A program made the translations under genes and the position numbers. Under the pieces are notes generated by a model, which was not told where the DNA came from, searched no databases, and saw only the letters and a program-made list of their open reading frames with translations. This document shows, in pieces, positions 10,874 to 21,802 of a DNA stretch of 64,000 bases. The DNA is from Pyronema omphalodes (Eukaryota; Ascomycota; Pezizomycetes; Pezizales; Pyronemataceae). Each line of letters begins with the position of its first letter. Positions within the stretch are counted from its first letter, which is position 1. The stretch spans positions 496,001 through 560,000 of the forward strand of contig JAJJXM010000019.1 in the NCBI GenBank assembly GCA_024516155.1. The letters run 5' to 3'.

Positions 10874-11197
10874 TCTTTGATCTTTGATCTTTTGATCTTT
10901 TGATCTTTTGATCTTTTGATCTTTTGATCTTTTGATCTTTTGATCTTTTGATCTTTTGATCTTTTGCTTTTGATCTTTTGATCTTTTGATCTTTTGATCT
11001 TTTGATCTTTTGATCTTTTGATCTTTTGATCTTTTGATCTTTTGATCTTTTGATCTTTGATCTTTTGATCTTTTGATCTTTTGATCTTTTGATCTTTTGA
11101 TCTTTTGATCTTTTGATCTTTTGATCTTTTGATCTTTTGATCTTTTGATCTTTTGATCTTTTGATCTTTTGATCTTTTGATCTTTTGATCTTTTGAT
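10874..11197. repeat. Minisatellite (GATCTTTT)n
   Basis: About 40 units of 8 bp, each differing from the GATTCTTT unit by small changes; a few 6-7-bp units mark the junction and an internal slip. Minus-strand KRSKDQKI repeats are not a gene. Confidence 0.95.
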
Positions 11198-11555
11198 TCA
11201 GAGGCGTTCCGTGAAAATTACCGTATTGCCGATTCAATTGCACACAATTTCCTCATTACATTCCAATTGCCTTATTTTCATTTTTTCCTTCCTCCCTCTT
11301 TGCCCCTCTTTTCCCCTCTTCCCCTAGTCCTCAGCTCCTCTTCCCCAAGTCCTCGCCTCCTATTCTCTCCTCCTCCCCAAGTCCTCGCCTCCTCTTCTCT
11401 CCCCATTCTCATGCTCCTCCCCACGCCCACTTCCTCCCTATCCGCACCCCCATGCTCACCACCGCAACCGCCACCACAACCACAACCCCAATGCCAGCAC
11501 CAACACCACCCACAAACCCCGCAGCCCATATCATCCTCCTTAAACCTACACCTAT
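11198..11555. other. Low-complexity spacer
   Basis: Pyrimidine-rich, CCACC- and CCTC-rich DNA. Open frames on both strands are compositional and no gene is supported. Confidence 0.55.
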
Positions 11556-11862
11556 TCAAACCTCCTGTTCCTTATCCCTCCGATATATTCCGCCCTTGCA
11601 ACTCCTAGCTCTAATCCTATTTCTCGCTGGTGGTGGTGGTGCAAATCCCGAGCAATTCCCGCCAGGTAATGAGGTTGTTTCTGTTGATTTTTGAGTCTTG
11701 AATATCTTCTGCTGAATGAGCTTTGAGTTTATTTCTACTTTCTGTGCATATGCTGTGTAATCGTCGGGGGTAGTAGTGTTGGTGTTGGTGTTGGTGGTGG
11801 TGAAGAGGGAGGTGGAGGTGATTGGTAGTGAAGGGGTGTGGGTGTATTGGTAGTTTATGGAA
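11556..11862 (-). CDS. Possible terminal exon of the DUF4048-like gene (or a small separate gene)
   Basis: Open frame with coding-like text: a Thr/Asn-rich start, then DDYTAYAQKVEINSKLIQQK, then a basic tail ending in KEQEV. A CAG acceptor before 11862 is in the phase left by the GTTCGT donor at 12147 of the upstream gene, which would make a 285-nt intron. The branch point is weak, so the link is only a suggestion. No ATG begins this frame, so as a separate gene it would need another 5' exon. Confidence 0.3.
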
Positions 11863-12122
11863 CTGTTGGTTTTTGGTAATGACAAGAAGAGTAAATTCTC
11901 AGCCCGAGAAGGAAGACAAAAAAAAAAAAGTAAAAGTAAAAAGAAGAAAAACAGGTGGAGATGATTTAGATGAAGAGAAGGAGAAGGGGAAAGAGAAGGG
12001 GCAAGAGAAATGATGGATAGTCAGAAAGATGATACATGACTAGGAATGGAAGGTAATGTATGGGTGGAGGCGGGGGATGGTGGGTTGCATATTTCATTTT
12101 ACAAAAGAAGAAGGGAAAAATG

Positions 12123-13562
12123 TCATGGAAAGCACAGGTAAACGAACCTGGTAGAAGTCCGTGGGGTAGAGCCCCGGGAAGGGGGGGTTATAATTCCATT
12201 TGCATCCGGGAAATCACTTAAAGTAGTAGAAGAACTCCAACGAAATGACGGTTCCCTTTCTGCCTCATCTGATGAAAAGTCTATTAAAAGAGCCTCTGCT
12301 TCCTCCGGGGGTAGTATTGCGCTATATCGCTTTTTTGATTTAGAGGTTGTCGGACGCCGTTCCATGGTTGGTGGGATAATCCGGTCCGGTGAGTTGGCAT
12401 TTGTGGTAGATCTCAAATTCGATTTTGATGAAACTCTTCGTACTGTATTAGGATTTGTGCCATTGACTGTGTTGTTCCGAGATACACTGGGATACGCCGA
12501 CCGAGGTGTATCATCTCCAACAGTTACCTGCTTAAGGTCGCCCAAAAATGACCATAGACCATCCCTGAAATCCGCCGCAATTTGCTGACCAGTTGTAAGA
12601 AAAGATTCCTGCGAACTTTTGGCACGATCCGAGGGAAGATCTAAAGATTGAGCTCTTGCTGCCGCTGCCGCCGCCGCTGCCGAAGTAGCCGTTTCGCTAG
12701 CAACCGAAGGTGTAATCATCGAATGCCGTTTTCTACTCGGTGGTTCTTCCCCTTCTTCTACATCCGATGGTCGAGGGAAGGGTTGACGGAAATCGGACCT
12801 CTCCGGAGATAACAAGGATAATGTTCTCTGGTGTCTTTGACTTGGTAGAATCTTTCGACCTGCTATTGCGCTATTGGCAGTCTTTTGTCGGCGTTGATAT
12901 TCCTCCCGGTTTGTAGGTGATGATAATGCTCCTCCGCGATCGCTTCCTAGTACTCGCTGTGGCGCGATAAATGACCCCGGGTTTAGAATCTCCATTCGTG
13001 TTTTATTCGCTTCATGGTTCGCCCATTGCCGCTTAAGCTTCGTTAACTCCGTCTCTGCTTTATTAAGCTCTTCCCTAAGCTCCAACACCCTTCTCTCCTG
13101 AGCGGCAAGAACCGTCAAGAACGATGCCGAGTCTTCGGGGGAAACATCTCCGCTTGAAGTACCCGGGGAATCTCTAGTAGTAGAAGCGATAGACGGGGCG
13201 TAAGAATTTCTCGGTGGCGGGTCGTAACCTGGTGGTAAAACGGGAAAGGATAACGAAAGACGTTTCCTCCCAGCTGGACTCGAAGTGGCGACAGAAGCGG
13301 CGCGATTATGAATTGGAGAAGATTTCGGAACGGTGACAGAGAGGGACTGAGTTCTATGCGGTTTCCTTTCGTCTGTAATAGAAGAAGTTCCATTCAGGAT
13401 TCGTAATGCGCTGGAACGATCTGTTGAACGATCTGTTGAAATGGGTATTGCTCGCGCTGGCGTAGATGTCGCGGTTGTTGATGGTCGAGTACCACCCAGC
13501 ATACTACTCGACGGAGCTTCCTGAGACGTGTTATCGCTCGCCATAACTATCAAGTCGTCCAT
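12123..13562 (-). CDS. DUF4048-like fungal protein
   Basis: 479 codons from ATG to the first stop. Ser/Thr/Pro-rich and mostly disordered. A conserved-looking core, GRKRLSLSFPVLPPG followed by FLTVLAAQERRVLELREEL and a short coiled coil, matches my memory of the fungal DUF4048 family; function is unknown. The last residues (after RTSTR) read through a possible GTTCGT donor at 12147, so the true C-terminus may differ (see 11556-11862). It is the only convincing gene in the 4-20 kb repeat block. Confidence 0.7.
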   Translation of the reverse strand: MDDLIVMASDNTSQEAPSSSMLGGTRPSTTATSTPARAIPISTDRSTDRSSALRILNGTSSITDERKPHRTQSLSVTVPKSSPIHNRAASVATSSPAGRKRLSLSFPVLPPGYDPPPRNSYAPSIASTTRDSPGTSSGDVSPEDSASFLTVLAAQERRVLELREELNKAETELTKLKRQWANHEANKTRMEILNPGSFIAPQRVLGSDRGGALSSPTNREEYQRRQKTANSAIAGRKILPSQRHQRTLSLLSPERSDFRQPFPRPSDVEEGEEPPSRKRHSMITPSVASETATSAAAAAAAARAQSLDLPSDRAKSSQESFLTTGQQIAADFRDGLWSFLGDLKQVTVGDDTPRSAYPSVSRNNTVNGTNPNTVRRVSSKSNLRSTTNANSPDRIIPPTMERRPTTSKSKKRYSAILPPEEAEALLIDFSSDEAEREPSFRWSSSTTLSDFPDANGIITPPSRGSTPRTSTRFVYLCFP

Positions 13563-14469
13563 TTTTCTTTTTCTTTTTTTTTGTACTGGTTAGTCGATTG
13601 TTGTTGCTTTGTTGTTGATTTTGTCGAAAACAACTCGATCTCCAATGTAAGCTCACCCCCAAAACTGGTCGATGGGAAGCTTTCAACGGATCGGTGTTGA
13701 TGTTTTTTGTTTGAAATTCGGATTTGTGATAGGGGTGGTCAGGGAGGCCAAGCCTGCGGGATGAGTTAAGGGCGAAGAGTGCAAGGCAACCAGGCGAAGC
13801 GAGGCGTGCAGAGTAGAGTGTGTGAGGCGTGCAGAGCAGAGCGTGCGTGCGAAGCGTGCAAAGCGTGCAAGGTGTGCAGAGCGTACGAGTCGCAAAGGGC
13901 AGCGTACAAGTCGCCTTGAATCCAAATCAAAGCCAGGCAAAGCCAGGCAAAGCGCAGCAACACAAGGCGACAGCATCAAAACCATCGATGATCTCCAGAC
14001 ACCTAATTTCGAAACTACCCAGGCTGTATGTAATCCCTGCGTATGTAGTAAGTAACCCTCCTGTGCCTTGTGCCTTGCGCCTGTAATTTGAAGCGACTCG
14101 AGCGTTGTACATAGCACCTTACTATTTTTATTTCTACATATTCCAACTCCCTATTTCAAGTTTAGTGGAATGTGTCTTATACGCATACATAATAAAGTTA
14201 GACCTGGAAGAAACTGGGAGACAGAGACTGGGAGTCCATGGCGATGGGTGGCGGTGGTATGTACGAATCACAATGGTGAGACATCTTTATATCTTTGCAT
14301 CTCGACACCTCAAAACAACTTCCATAGTGCACTTAACGGTGCCTGCACTGTAAGTCCATAATACATGGTACATATGCACATATGCACATATCAGACATCA
14401 GACATCAGACATACATACCGATACCGATACCCGTGAACTGAGTCTATAACCACATCCCCAACTGAACGC

Positions 14470-14528
14470 GGGGTGGGGCGGGGTGGGGGGTGGGGTGGGG
14501 TGGGGGGTAGGGTGGGGTGGAGGGTGGG
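14470..14528 (+). repeat. G-run tract (potential G-quadruplex)
   Basis: More than eight runs of three to six G separated by one or two bases within about 60 bases, which satisfies the usual G4 pattern on the plus strand. Confidence 0.7.
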
Positions 14529-14793
14529 ATGTGATGAAATCAGCGAGCACCGCGAGCGCCGCAAGCACCTCGAGTACCGAGCTGAGCAGATCTAAACCGT
14601 TCTACATATGCTCCGAAATTTTGCGGAGAGTAAGAGGGCTTTGCGTTTTTTTTTGCAATGCGATGTGATGTGATGTGATGCGATGCGATGCGATGACACG
14701 ACGGATATGAAATCTCTAATTGGTTTGGTTGGTTTGGTTGATGTCTTTGTCTTGAGTTTGGGTATGCCATAGCTGTGATGGTATGGTTGTGTA

Positions 14794-14884
14794 GGCTGGC
14801 TGGCTGGCTGGCTGGCTGGCTGTTATGGTATGGTATGGTATGGTATGGTATGGTATGGTATGGTATGGTATGGTATGGTATGGT
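14794..14884. repeat. Adjacent (GGCT)n and (TATGG)n microsatellites
   Basis: About seven GGCT units (14794-14822) followed by about twelve TATGG units (14824-14884). Confidence 0.95.
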
Positions 14885-15290
14885 ACGCTTCTAGGCTTCT
14901 ATGTAGGCTTCCAGAGTCGTGGTGCATAGGGCTTGATCGTCGGTTGCAGAGAAGGAATAGAAGGAATAAAGGAGTCAAAGAAGGAGTCTAAAAGGAGTCC
15001 AAGAATGCACAAAAAAAAGAATCCCCACATTCCCCACATTTTTAAACCAAGCTGGAGTAAATTATGGTCGATGGTCGGCCGGAGATCATTTCACGGTTAA
15101 CCAAAGGGGAGGCGTGGGATAATATATGTATATATCACCGTAATCATAACCCAAAGACTCCATAGACCCCAGACTCCATAGACCAGACTCCATAGACCAG
15201 ACTCCAGAAATTGGAGACCGCAAATCCCCCTGATCATCGCGGGGAAACAGCTATGACGGTAATTCGTGGACTGCGGATTGTGTAGCTGGG

Positions 15291-15447
<157 letters not shown>

Positions 15448-15783
15448 GCTACAGTACATAAGAAACCCCTGAAATGATATCTGTAACAACAATAATAATA
15501 ATAACAATAACAATAAACCCCCTTACCCCCACTAGAAAAACTCTAAAATCTAGGATCTAAGCTCCAAGGTATATTCCTCGCTAAAGAAAACACCACACCA
15601 AACACCACACCCGACACTAGACACCAAACACCAAACACCCGAAACCCGAAACCCGTGATCCGCATAGTTACGATACACCAAGAACCGAACCTAAACTATA
15701 AACCGAAATAAACCGAACCAACCGAACCTGATCTATAAACCCAACCGAACCAACCAAACCAACCGAGCCGAGAAGAGAATCTA

Positions 15784-18700
15784 CGGCAATGCATTTGTAC
15801 ATGGAGGGCCAAAAGAATTTTGCCACCGAACCAACACCAGATGTATGTCGCATGCACAACATCCAACAAGTGCACTTTCGCGCACTACCACCCACCAGCC
15901 ACAGACACCGTTGCCCCAACCATACCACACCGCTGACTAAACCACGGAAACGCGCATTACATGTAGTGGTAATCCAAATGACACAAAATATTCTTAAGCG
16001 TAAATCAAACAATTGTTAAGTAAAAGACATGAAGACTATCAAGCGCAAATAACACAGTTGTCATTAAAAAAATTGATGGACGGTTCTGCAGTGGCTGTTG
16101 AGATAGTGGTGATTTAGGTCGAACAGAATATTCTATGAGCGCAGATAAAGCAGTCTGTACGATGAATGAATACAAATGTACGGCAATGCATTTGTACATG
16201 GAGGGCCAAAAGAATTTTGCCACCGAACCAACACCAGATGTATGTCGCATGCACAACATCCAACAAGTGCACTTTCGCGCACTACCACCCACCAGCCACA
16301 GACACCGTTGCCCCAACCATACCACCCCGCTGACTAAACCACGGAAACGCGCATTACGTATAGTGGTAATCCAAATGACACAAAATATTCTTAAGCGTAA
16401 ATCAAACAATTGTTAAGTAAAATACATCAAGACTATAAAGCGCAAATAACACAGTTGTTATTAAAAAAAAAATTAATGGACGGTTCTGCAGTGGCTGTTG
16501 AGATAGTGGTGATTTAGATCGAACAGAATATTCTATGAGCGCAGATAAAGCAGTCTGTACGATGAATGAATACATATGGAGTGATGCAGGATGAGATTTT
16601 ATATTATAGCCCTAAGAATAGTAGATAAATGGAGTGGAAACGGATTTTCTTGCTGATATTCTGAGCTATCGTAGTATTTCTCCCATAGAAACGCTACAGC
16701 ACTTATTGAAACTTCATAGAAATAACAGAGTTTTCTTTTAGCAACGGAATGATGTCACGGTTGATTGCCTTGAGAAGCGGCTGCTCCATGTATATAATAT
16801 ATCTCATGCTTTCTTTCTTCACTGTATATACATAGTGGAATGATTTAGTGGCGATCGAAGGAAGGGAAATGCGAGGCGTTTTAATTTGATTGACGGTGAA
16901 ATCATTTTTTTCTCCGTGGCATCATCAGCTTTTTTTTAGGGTTTACATTTAGGGGGTTTTTATCCAGAATGCTTTGTGTGATTCTTTTGGACGCGAGTAA
17001 TGCTAATTCTATATGTGTGATGTGTTTTTGAAAGGTTTGTGACATACATATCAAGATTTAGAGGCGTCGGGGGGAAAGCGAACGCGGGGGTATAACGAAC
17101 GCCAAGCCAACATAATCAGACGCTGGCAACGGGCAAACCAGCGACTCCGCGGTTGAAGTTGAAGTTGATGATGTTTCAGAGGACAACGATGTTTTCGGGC
17201 GCACAGAATAGTACAATTTTCTATGTATGTAGCGAACCTGAGCGCTCTCGCTCCTCTCTCCGCCCGCTGTGAGCCCCCTCCGCCCTCCGCCTTCGCCCTC
17301 GAGCTCTCGCCCGCTGCCCGCGTCAATCATTACCACAAAGACCCATATTGGCTTGGCGTTCGTTATACCCCCGCGTTCGCTTTCCCCCCGACGCCTCTAC
17401 CTATTAAAGGAGCTAAAGAGATCTTCACGGACATAATAAGCAATAATCTGTAGAGAAAAGACAAAATAAAGAAAAAATGAAAGCAAGAACCATACTGATG
17501 GTGACTTTATGGTTTGTTTTAAGTCATATTCACAACAGTACGGTCTTGATTTCTTCTCTGCCAGTGGTAAAAATAGTAATACCTCTAATTCTCTAATATC
17601 TTACTCTGAGCCCCGAACCCAAGAGAATCTCTACATTTTACTGATCATTATTTACTTTTATACGCGCTGTTATACAAAATTTTCTGTAGCATTACTGCCT
17701 TTCTATTCATTTTTTCTAACTACTGTGTTATGTGCGCTTCAAAATATCGATATCATCGATTTGACCATTGTTTTATTTGCGCTTAACAATATTCTGTGCC
17801 ATTTAGATAACAAATGTACTTGCTGCGCGCTTTCGATTTTATGGAGCGCCACAGCCTGTGGTTTAGTCAGCGGTGTTTGTGGCTTGTAGGTCATGGGTAG
17901 TGGAAAGTGCACTTGTTGGATGTTGTGCATGCGACGTGCATGGAGTGTTGGTTTTGTGGCAAAATTCTTTTGGCCCTCCATGTACAAATGCATTGCCGTA
18001 AAATGGAGTGATGCAGGATGAGATTTTACATTACAGCCCTAAGAATAGTAGATAAATGGAGTGGAAAAAGGATTTTCTTGCTGATATTCTGAGCTATCGT
18101 AGTTTTTCCCCCACAGAAACACCGCAGCACTTGTTGAAACTTCATAGAAATAACAGACTTTTCTTTTAGCAACAGAATGATGTCACGGTTGATTGCCTTG
18201 AACAGCGGCTGCTCCATGTATATAATATATTTCATGCTTTCTTTCTTCACTGTATCTACATAGTGGAATGATTTAGTGGCGATCGAAGGAAGGGAAATGC
18301 GAGGCGTTTTAATTTGGTTGACGGTGAGATCATGTTTTTCTCCGTGGCATCATAAGCTTTTTTTTAGGTTTTACATTTAGGGGTTTTTTTTATCCAGAAT
18401 GCTTTGTGGGATTCTTTTGGACGCGAGAGTAATGCTAATTCTATATGTGTGATGTGTTTTTGTAAGTTTCGTGACATACATATCAAGATTTACCTATTAA
18501 AGGAGCTAAAGAGATCTTCACGGACATAATAAGCAAGAATCTGTAGAGAAAAGACAAAATAAAGAAAAAATGAAAGCAAGAACCATACTGATGGTGACTT
18601 TATTGTTTGTTTTAAGTCACATTCACAACAGTACGGTCTTGATTTCTTCTCTGCCAGTGGTAAAAACAGTAATACCTCTAATTCTCTAGTATCTTACCCT

Positions 18701-19091
18701 TAGCCCCGAACCCAAGAGAATCTCTACATTTTACTGATCATTATTTACTTTTATACGCGCTGTTATACAAAACTTTCTGTAGCATTACTGCCTTTCTATT
18801 CATTTTTTCTAACTACTGTGTTATGTGCGCTTGAAAATATCGATATCATCGATATGACCATTGTTTTATTTGCGCTTAACAATATTCTGTGCCATTTAGA
18901 TAACAAATGTACTTGCTGCGCGCTTCCGATTTTATGGAGCGCCACAGCCTGTCGTTTAGTCAGCGGTGTTTGTGGCTTGTAGGTCATGGGTAGTGGAAAG
19001 TGCACTTGTTGGATGTTGTGCATGCGACGTGCATGGAGTGTTGGTTTTGTGGCAAAATTCTTTTGGCCCTCCATGTACAAATGCATTGCCG
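15784..19091. mobile_element. Nested array of a TA-flanked element with ~240-bp terminal inverted repeats
   Basis: The terminal motif CGGCAATGCATTTGTACATG occurs four times: plus strand at 15784 and 16181, reverse strand ending at 17998 and 19091, each next to TA. The first about 240 bases at the left ends recur, inverted and diverged, at the right ends. Layout: two direct copies of a ~397-bp left unit (15784-16180, 16181-16572), then two direct copies of a ~1.09-kb right unit (16573-17998 interrupted by a MITE, 18001-19091). The basic element is probably 16181-17998. No transposase frame survives. Confidence 0.8.
17061..17397. mobile_element. 337-bp GC-rich MITE with TA target duplication
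   Basis: About 50-bp near-perfect TIRs starting GAGGCGTCGGGGGGAAAGCG, flanked by TA (17059-17060 and 17398-17399). The sister repeat unit has the uninterrupted site with one TA at 18491-18492, giving an exact before/after comparison. Tc1/mariner-type by TSD. Confidence 0.93.
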
Positions 19092-19267
19092 TAGAATCAA
19101 AGAAAATCAAGCGCCTATTATATTTTTCTCGGTTGATATTTAAATATCAATGATTAACGAATCTTGAATCTTGACGAAGATTGACGAAGATTGACGAATA
19201 TTCTCGATTTTCGAAAATATTACCATGTCCTGATTAATAACTTTTACCGATCCTCAAGCTTAGGATT

Positions 19268-19406
19268 ACCAATCCTCAATCCTCACCAATCCTCACCAAT
19301 CCTCAATCCTCACCAATCCTCACCAATCCTCACCAATCCTTACCAATCCTCACCAATCCTCACCAATCCTCACCATTCCTCACCATTCCTCACCAATCCT
19401 CACCTA
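19268..19406. repeat. Minisatellite, unit CACCAATCCT
   Basis: About 13 ten-base units with minor variants (CACCATTCCT, TACCAATCCT). Confidence 0.9.
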
Positions 19407-19487
19407 TATATGAAAGTTATATGTATATCAACATATCAACATATCAACATATCAACATACCCCCCTTGGGGCTCTTCACTTCACTTC

Positions 19488-19608
19488 TTATCAACCCAAC
19501 TCAACCCAACCCAACCCAACCCAACTCAACTCAACCCAACTCAACCCAACTCAACCCAACTCAACCCAACCCAACCCAACCCAACTCAACTCAACCCAAC
19601 TCAACCCA
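19488..19608. repeat. Pentamer array (AACCC/AACTC)n
   Basis: Alternating CAACC and CAACT pentamers forming a partly duplicated higher-order block. Confidence 0.9.
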
Positions 19609-20373
19609 ATCCCCAATCCCCACCTCCCCCACCCTTTTTTTAGCTTTGACCAGGAATTCATATTCACGTCATCTCCAGAAGCTATTTTAATTCCATTTCA
19701 TTTCATTTTGAATTGAATTTAATTTATGCTTACCAATTCTACCAATTTTTTCCCCACAAAAAAAAAAACTTCCCTCTCCACCCCATCTCCCCTGCTCGTC
19801 TCCCCTGAAGCAAACCAGACCAAACCAAACCAGCAAAAAAAAAAAGAAAACAGAAACAGTTAAAAGTACACAACAGAACCAAGACAAAAAAAAAAAACAA
19901 CAAAAAACAACAAAAAAAAGAAAAGGAAATTCACAAACCACCCCTATTCGTCGAAGCCTGCAAAATCTTGTCAGGCCTCAATCCAAAAATTCTCTTTCCC
20001 ATTGATTTTGTGACGTATTCCGAAAAAAAAAATTTTTTGCCGCAGAATAAAAAAAAAAAAAAAAAAAAAAAAAACACACACAAAAAGAAAAAAAGAGGAA
20101 AAAAAAAACGCCATGCAAAATCATAAACCAAGTTACACCAAGTTGCATCAAGTTACACCGTAACATAAGTAACATAAGTAACATAAACCGGAACACCGAT
20201 ACCGGATACCAGAGACCTGGGAATTTCTAGTCCCCAGTATAAAAGTCCAGAAATTCCAAGCTCTAGCTACTGCTACTGCTACTGCCACTGCTAGCTTTAT
20301 GCCTAAATTCAAATTTCGAATCTCAATGATGTTTTTTTTTTTGAGACTGAAAATAAAATCCGGAAGAAAAAGC

Positions 20374-21254
20374 CTAGCGAGATGCAATAGTAGCAAACAA
20401 GCTATTCAAACTCTGCTTTTGAGGCGATCCACGAGCTCCTTGTCCTGTCTCTTCATTAGCCCCCAATCCCAACTACCTTGCTGGAGCCAATTTTAGACAA
20501 ACATACCCTTGGGCGACAAAATACTCTTTTCATACGCCCACCTGTTACCAGGGGTAACCGAGCTAGCTCCCGCCGCCGCGGGGGTTCTTGGGCTTCCCCA
20601 TCCCAGCTTTCCTCCACTAAGACCCTTAAGCGGCGTCTGCATAGGGCTCTGGACTTCCGCGACACTAGCCGTAGAAGCCGTGGAGCTTCTGTTAATGACA
20701 GGACTGGAGGAAACTGGAGGTGCTGCACTAGTGCTACGAGCAGTGGGGGAGGACTTGGTGTATCTTGGTGGGGTGTTTTCAAAGGACTGAGCAGGAGCAG
20801 GGACCCTGACATTTCCGGGAGATAGACCAAGCAAACGGCGTTGGTCAGGAGTCATGGGAATGTCGCTGTAGTCCTTTGTGGAGGTGTTGTAGAGCTTGTT
20901 CAGCATGTCGCCGATGTTGTAGAGGAAAAGTAGTCGGATGAACCAGACAAGGTACATGCCGTAGGTGAGAAGCGAGGGGGCATTAAGGAGGACTTTGTCG
21001 TGGAGTCTCCTAGTAAGTGTTAGATACATTTTTTCTTTGGGATCGCTGAAAATTGCATAAGTTCAGACTCACGTAGTACCACCAAAGGCGACAAGGATGA
21101 AGGACATCACCAACGCAAAGCCATTCCATGTCACCTTGGCTAACGAGGCATCCGTAAATGTCTCCCGGGAACGACGCTGAGATAAAGCCTCCATTGCGGG
21201 GTGACGCCAGGTACCGGTGGGAGTAGCGGGTGTGGTAGGTGCGGAGGCGAACAT
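20374..21254 (-). CDS. POM34: Nucleoporin POM34-like
   Basis: Integral membrane component of the nuclear pore complex. Three exons: 21254-21073, 21009-20507, 20444-20374 (251 aa). Intron 1 (63 nt) has a perfect CTAAC branch point; intron 2 (62 nt) has a GTATGT donor. Features: the N-terminal motif TPTGTWRHP, two hydrophobic segments (about residues 44-57 and 70-92) and a Ser/Pro-rich C-terminal tail, the expected Pom34 layout. The ATG at 21254 keeps the conserved frame. An ATG a little upstream (21286, good context) opens an overlapping out-of-frame ORF. Divergent from the ANL-like gene, 548 bases apart. Confidence 0.82.
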
Positions 21255-21802
21255 CTGCGACCGGGGTGTCGCGGGGTGGTGCGGACATGGTGATTGTCGC
21301 GTCGAATGTGGGGTTTGAAAGCGAGTTGTTGGTGAATAGGCCGACGTTATGGTGTACCGTCGATGCCTTTGTACAAGATGAACAGGTCGAGTTGCTCGCT
21401 TTCGTATCTGCTGCTTGTTGATTATCTCAGGCGTTGAGATGTGGTTGAGTGAAGTGGTGAAGTATGAAGGGGCCAACAACTTGTTGTTTACGATCCCTAG
21501 CGCCTTGGCAATTCACTTCGTGTTCAGAGGTTGGAAGGGCAACCACCGTAACACAGGATAAACGCGTGGTTGCTGAACAAACGATCGTCTTAGACGCGAT
21601 CGGAAGCCGAAGTTGCCGCCCGTGCTGACTTTGGAAGAACCGCCGTCGAACCAGGGATCGACGGACGGCGTGTGGATAGGATGCCACACCGGTATTTTGG
21701 TGCGACAATGCCAGATGGCTACATCGTCATCTACCATCAAGTTCTAAGGCACCAGGCAGAATCACCAACGAAACAACAGCAAACCGATATACCGTCGCAA
21801 CC

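Larger units (their letters stand above)
19092..20373. other. Repeat-rich spacer
   Basis: Minisatellites and A-rich tracts (19750-20110). No gene supported; frames here are repeat translations. Confidence 0.6.

Noticed and set aside
8962..11197. CRISPR-like direct repeats
   Set aside because: Head-to-tail minisatellites without unique spacers, in a eukaryotic genome.
10611..11243. 210-codon Lys/Ser/Asp-rich ORF
   Set aside because: Pure translation of the 8-bp minisatellites.
15668..16416. Repeated ~90-114-codon ORFs (RRMHNIQQVHF-type peptide) in the nested element
   Set aside because: They fall inside the long TIRs and appear on both strands and in inverted copies; no transposase motif, so they are probably non-coding repeat termini.
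17051..17453. Several ~75-92-codon ORFs
   Set aside because: They lie within or cross the ends of the TA-flanked MITE; GC-rich inverted repeats give open frames by composition.
21046..21072. 27-nt intron for POM34 (GTGAGT to TTTTCAG)
   Set aside because: In frame but too short to splice; the 63-nt alternative ending after CTAAC...CTAG is also in frame and has a proper branch point.
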